Source of the DNA: Peterkaempfera griseoplana
GTDB lineage: Bacteria; Actinomycetota; Actinomycetes; Streptomycetales; Streptomycetaceae
Direction of reading: 5' to 3'
Assembly: GCF_001418575.1 (NCBI RefSeq)
Contig: NZ_LIQR01000232.1
Span: 1 to 48,472 of the forward strand
Length of the DNA stretch: 48,472 bases
Position numbers and translations under genes: made by a program. Each line of letters opens with the position of its first letter. Position 1 is the stretch's first letter. Of the stretch, positions 45,111 to 48,472 are shown piece after piece. The notes under the pieces were generated by a model. That model made no database searches, was not told the DNA's origin, and worked only from the letters and a program-made list of their open reading frames with translations.

Positions 45111-47360
45111 TCAGCCGGTGAGGTGGTCCTCCAGCCAGTCCGCCGCGGTCCGGCGGAACAGGACCCGGTTGCCGGTGCGCAGGAACTCGTGTCCCTCCTC
45201 ACGCAGGACCAGGAGTTCGGCGGGGATGCCGCGTTCACGCGCCGCGCGGACGATCTGCTCGGACTCGCCGGGCGGAACGTTGGTGTCGTGCTCGCCGTGG
45301 ACGGTCAGCAGCGGGACCCGCAGGGCCGCCACACGGCTCATCGGCGACAGGGCGTGCAGCAGGTCCCGGTCGCGCTCGGGGTGGCCGTACTTGGCGGCGG
45401 CCGACTCGGCGATCCAGGGTTCCGTCCCGGCGAAGAAGGTCAGCAGGTCCGACATGCCGCAGACGCTGACCCCGGTACGGAACAGCTCCGGATGCCACAC
45501 CAGGGAGGCCAGCGTCAGATAGCCGCCGTAGGAGCGGCCCATCACCGCCAGCCTGCCCGGATCGGCGAGCCCCGTCTGGACGGCGTGGGCGGCGCAGTCG
45601 GCGACGTCGTCGATGGCGGAGAACCGGCCGCCCCCCAGGTCGGCGTCCATGAACGACCGCCCCCACCCCGAGGAGCCGCGCACATCCGGGGCGAAGACGT
45701 CGATGCCCCGGCCCAGGATCTCGTGGTACAGGGGGTCGAACACCGGCCGTTCCTGGTCCTCGGGGCCGCCGTGCAGGTGGATCACGCAGGGGGCCGGACG
45801 CTCCGGTCCGCCGCCCGGCGCGCGGTAGTACCAGCCGCCCAGCGGCAGGCCGTCGCGGGCGCGCAGCCGCAGCAGGTCGGGCCGCACCGGCGGGCGTCCG
45901 GGAGCCACCGCGTCCTGGTCGCGTGACGACCAGGTGGTGCGGACGGGAGCGGTGTCGGCACTCGTCCACCACACGCCGGGGCGGCGTACGGATCCGGACA
46001 GGGCCAGCGTCAGCCCGCCGCCGGGCCCCGCCGGGTTGATCCGGGTGACCACCTCGTGCGGCAGTTCCACGGTGCGGGCCGGCCCCAGCGGGCCGGCCTG
46101 TCCGGCGCCGGGCAGGTCGACGACCTCCAGCTCGGTGCGGCCGCCGACGTTCCAGGCGAGGGCCGCCGACCGGCCGTCCTGGGTGAAGGACAGCAGTTCC
46201 AGGTCCGCGTCGTCGCGCCCGGCCGCCACGGACAGGCCCCGGCATTCCCCCTCCGGCCCCAGGTCGGCGGTGAGCAGGGCGGCGAACTCCCGGCCGGTGT
46301 CGCTGCGCAGCCACACCCGGCGGCCGTCCGGGGAGAAGCGGCCGATCCAGGGGTCACCGTCGGCCACCGGCACCGTGCAGGCCGCCTCCAGACCCGCGGT
46401 GCGCACCACCACCGCCTCGCGCCGGCCACGCGGGCCGTGCAGCAGCAGGGCGAACCGGCTGTCGGAGGTGAGGTCGCAGACCCGCAGCACCGCCGCCCCC
46501 ACCTCGGCGGCCAGCAGGACGGGCGACGAGACCCCGTCCGGGTCGACCAGATAGGCGGCCAGTCCCCCGGGGGACGAGCCGGCGGCGGGGAGCGGCGTCA
46601 GGGCCGGGGCCGGGATCTGCAGACGCTCTCCCGGCGCGGACGGCACGGGCCCGGCGCCCTCCCACGGGGCGCCGCCGAGCAGCACGGCAGGGCCGTCCCG
46701 GCAGTCCCACCCCGGGGGGCGGGACCCGGTGCCCGGGAAGGTGGTGAGCGGCTCCTCGGCGACCGTCACGGCTGCGCCGTCCGGCCCTGGGGCGCCGGGC
46801 CCGGCGGCCGGGGCGACGGTGACGGCCACGGCCGTCCCGTCGGGTGCCCAGCGGCCCAGGTAGGCGGTGGTTCCGGGCTCGGCGCCGCCCAGGATCCGCC
46901 TGCCGGTGCCGTCGGGGTGGACACACAGCACCCTGGTGTGCTCGCCGCCGCCCGGAGCGGTGGTGTACGCGATCCAGCGGCCGTCCGGTGACCAGGACAC
47001 CTCCCGCACCGGGTCGGGCCCGGAGTCGAGCAGATGGGACTCTCCGCCGTTGACGGGTCCCGTCCACAGCTGCGGTACGCCGCCGCGGTTGCAGATGAAG
47101 GCCAGGTGCACACCGGAGGGGTCCGCGGAGGGGTACCAGCAGCCGTGGGCCGGCACCGGGTCGTGGGCGTCCCCCAAGCCCTGCGCATCGGGCAGCGGCA
47201 CCGCGACGGGCGCCGCGGGCACCCCGGGGAGGGGGCCCGGCGAGGGCGTGACCGGGGGAGCGGAGGGCGCGGCGGCGGTCTGCGGCGCCCGCCCGCTCAG
47301 GTCCGCGGTCAGCTGATTCCGTGTGTCTGCAGCCATATCTCCAGCACAGCGATCTGCCAC
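45111..47360 (-). CDS. S9 prolyl-oligopeptidase-family serine peptidase
   Basis: This 749-residue protein has an N-terminal beta-propeller of TolB/WD40 type (repeats such as EVSWSPDGRWIAYT, LGRWAPDGTAVAV, IGRFSPDGRRVWL) and a C-terminal alpha/beta-hydrolase domain (about 500-749). The catalytic triad is S610 in GRSYGGY, D692 in HGEHDTN and H724 in EEGHEFL. There is no signal peptide, so it is cytosolic. It overlaps the 3' end of the upstream amidotransferase gene by about 50 bases, so the two are coupled. The GTG at 47360 gives the longest frame; the ATG at 47336 is an alternative, though GGAG is only two bases before it. Close coupling to a dipeptide-amide synthesis gene suggests it might cleave that product. 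That is inference. Confidence 0.9.
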   Translation of the reverse strand: MADRCAGDMAADTRNQLTADLSGRAPQTAAAPSAPPVTPSPGPLPGVPAAPVAVPLPDAQGLGDAHDPVPAHGCWYPSADPSGVHLAFICNRGGVPQLWTGPVNGGESHLLDSGPDPVREVSWSPDGRWIAYTTAPGGGEHTRVLCVHPDGTGRRILGGAEPGTTAYLGRWAPDGTAVAVTVAPAAGPGAPGPDGAAVTVAEEPLTTFPGTGSRPPGWDCRDGPAVLLGGAPWEGAGPVPSAPGERLQIPAPALTPLPAAGSSPGGLAAYLVDPDGVSSPVLLAAEVGAAVLRVCDLTSDSRFALLLHGPRGRREAVVVRTAGLEAACTVPVADGDPWIGRFSPDGRRVWLRSDTGREFAALLTADLGPEGECRGLSVAAGRDDADLELLSFTQDGRSAALAWNVGGRTELEVVDLPGAGQAGPLGPARTVELPHEVVTRINPAGPGGGLTLALSGSVRRPGVWWTSADTAPVRTTWSSRDQDAVAPGRPPVRPDLLRLRARDGLPLGGWYYRAPGGGPERPAPCVIHLHGGPEDQERPVFDPLYHEILGRGIDVFAPDVRGSSGWGRSFMDADLGGGRFSAIDDVADCAAHAVQTGLADPGRLAVMGRSYGGYLTLASLVWHPELFRTGVSVCGMSDLLTFFAGTEPWIAESAAAKYGHPERDRDLLHALSPMSRVAALRVPLLTVHGEHDTNVPPGESEQIVRAARERGIPAELLVLREEGHEFLRTGNRVLFRRTAADWLEDHLTG

Positions 47361-48472
47361 AGGGCGTTCGCCCCGCGCCTGGTGCGGTGGTCCCGAGGTG
47401 CGGACAGGAGCTCGGCCACGTACTCCTCGCGGAACAGGCCCCGGTTGCGGGCCTCGGGGGCGGAGAGCGCCTCACGGACCCGGCCGAGGACCGGTCCGGC
47501 CATGTGGCGGACGGCCGGGACGGGGAAGTAGCCCTTGGGCCGGTCGATGACCTCGCGCGGCAGCAGGCGGCGGCCCGCGTCCTTGAGCACGCCCTTGCCT
47601 GCCTGGGCGAGCTTGAACTCCGGAGGGCAGGCGGCCGCCAGCTCGACCAGCTCATGGTCGAGGAACGGGACGCGTGCCTCCAGACCCCAGTCCATGGTCA
47701 TGTTGTCGACCCGTTTGACCGGGTCGTCGGCCAGCATGACGTGGGTGTCCAGGCGCAGCGCCGCATCCAGCGCCGTCTCGGCGCCGTCGGCGGCCATCTG
47801 CTCGTTCACCAGGGCGGCGGACGCGTCCTGGGCGACCAGCATGTCCGGTTGCAGCATCCGGGCCAGGTCGGCGTGCGGCCGGTCGAAGTACACCTCGGCG
47901 TACCGCTCGGACGCCCGCTCGCGCTCCACCGCCGCCAGGTCGGGGTACCAGTGGTAGCCCGCGAAGACCTCGTCGGCGCCCTGCCCGCTCTGGACGACCT
48001 TCACCTCCTTGACGACCTGCTCGGAGAGAAGGTGGAAGGCGACCGCGTCATGGCTGACCATGGGCTCGCTCATCGCGGCCACGGCGCCGTCGACGGCGGT
48101 GGCCAGCCGGTCGGAGGGGACCATGAGCTGGTGGTGCTCGGTGGCGAACCGTTTCGCCACCAGGTCGGAGTAGAAGAACTCGTCGCCCTGCTCGCACCCC
48201 TCGGTCTCGAAACCGACGCTGTACGTCAGCAGGTTCTCCTGTCCCTCCTCGGCCAGCAGCGCCACGATCAGACTGGAGTCCAGACCGCCCGAGAGCAGGA
48301 CCCCCACCGGCACGTCGCCGACCATACGGCGGCGGACGGCGGTACGGAGGGCCTCCAGCACCGCCTCGCTCCAGTCGGCCGCGTCCATACCCCGGTGCTC
48401 GGGGCTGCGCACATAGGAGGGCTTCCAGTACAGATGGTCCTGGTGGCGGCCGTCCGGCTCCACCACCCGCAC
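47309..48472 (-). CDS. Asparagine-synthase-type amidotransferase, likely N-acetylglutaminylglutamine amidotransferase (partial)
   Basis: This is the synthase part of a glutamine-dependent amidotransferase; the frame runs off the window, so the N-terminal glutaminase domain is outside. The ATP pyrophosphatase loop is VLLSGGLDSS. The stretch MSEPMVSHDAVAFHLLSEQV followed by VVQSGQGADEVFAGYHWYP is what I recall of the NAGGN amidotransferase group, distinct from housekeeping AsnB. Other motifs are DNMTMDWGLEARVPFLDH and RPKGYFPVPAVRHM. The enzyme would amidate N-acetylglutaminylglutamine to the osmoprotectant NAGGN. In other bacteria its partner is a GNAT/ATP-grasp synthetase, expected here upstream beyond the window edge. 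The stop codon lies inside the peptidase gene, giving a coupled pair. Confidence 0.85.
   Translation of the reverse strand: MRVVEPDGRHQDHLYWKPSYVRSPEHRGMDAADWSEAVLEALRTAVRRRMVGDVPVGVLLSGGLDSSLIVALLAEEGQENLLTYSVGFETEGCEQGDEFFYSDLVAKRFATEHHQLMVPSDRLATAVDGAVAAMSEPMVSHDAVAFHLLSEQVVKEVKVVQSGQGADEVFAGYHWYPDLAAVERERASERYAEVYFDRPHADLARMLQPDMLVAQDASAALVNEQMAADGAETALDAALRLDTHVMLADDPVKRVDNMTMDWGLEARVPFLDHELVELAAACPPEFKLAQAGKGVLKDAGRRLLPREVIDRPKGYFPVPAVRHMAGPVLGRVREALSAPEARNRGLFREEYVAELLSAPRDHRTRRGANALWQIAVLEIWLQTHGIS

Overview
The window is very GC-rich, with strongly GC-biased third codon positions, Tat and Sec exported enzymes, AraC, PadR and LacI-type control, and a type VII (ESX) secretion locus that includes a giant effector. 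This points to a streptomycete or close actinomycete chromosome. The 5' end cuts a gene (AAA+ ATPase) and so does the 3' end (asparagine-synthase-type amidotransferase).

Bases 1-26.7 kb form a type VII secretion island. A CbxX/CfqX-type AAA+ ATPase is followed by a divergent helical protein with an acidic Asp/Gly loop, two small WXG100-like proteins, a three-ATPase-domain EccC motor, and one uninterrupted 6571-codon reading frame (6945-26660). The giant protein starts with a WXG-like helical domain. It then carries a long Pro/Gly/Ser linker, tandem helical repeats, a candidate Cys/His domain, an anthrax-lethal-factor-like zinc protease (HEFAH), a papain-fold toxin/deamidase-like domain (Cys/His/Asp), an OTU-type cysteine protease (DGNC...H), a Cys-less partial copy of the papain-fold domain, and about 1300 residues of unrecognised beta-rich modules. 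The reading is a multi-warhead type VII effector, probably aimed at eukaryotic cells. Other ESX core genes (eccB, eccD, eccE, mycP) are not in the window.

Bases 26.7-36.3 kb hold a small orphan gene framed by short inverted repeats, then three separately terminated minus-strand genes. These are a Tat-exported GH2 glycosidase with discoidin domains inserted before its catalytic barrel, a luciferase-like flavin oxidoreductase, and a secreted PQQ-type beta-propeller fused to a parallel beta-helix. After a 1.7-kb stretch without a convincing gene comes an AraC-type regulator that looks leaderless.

Bases 39-48.5 kb hold a duplicated terminator module, an acyl-CoA-dehydrogenase-fold flavoprotein, a possible gene remnant, and a MacB/FtsX-type ABC exporter (ATPase plus large permease). 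The exporter is divergent from a PadR repressor, with three phased 11-bp operators between them. At the end are an S9 prolyl-oligopeptidase-like peptidase and an overlapping upstream amidotransferase of the N-acetylglutaminylglutamine-amide (osmolyte) type. Domain names come from motifs read by eye; no database search was run.
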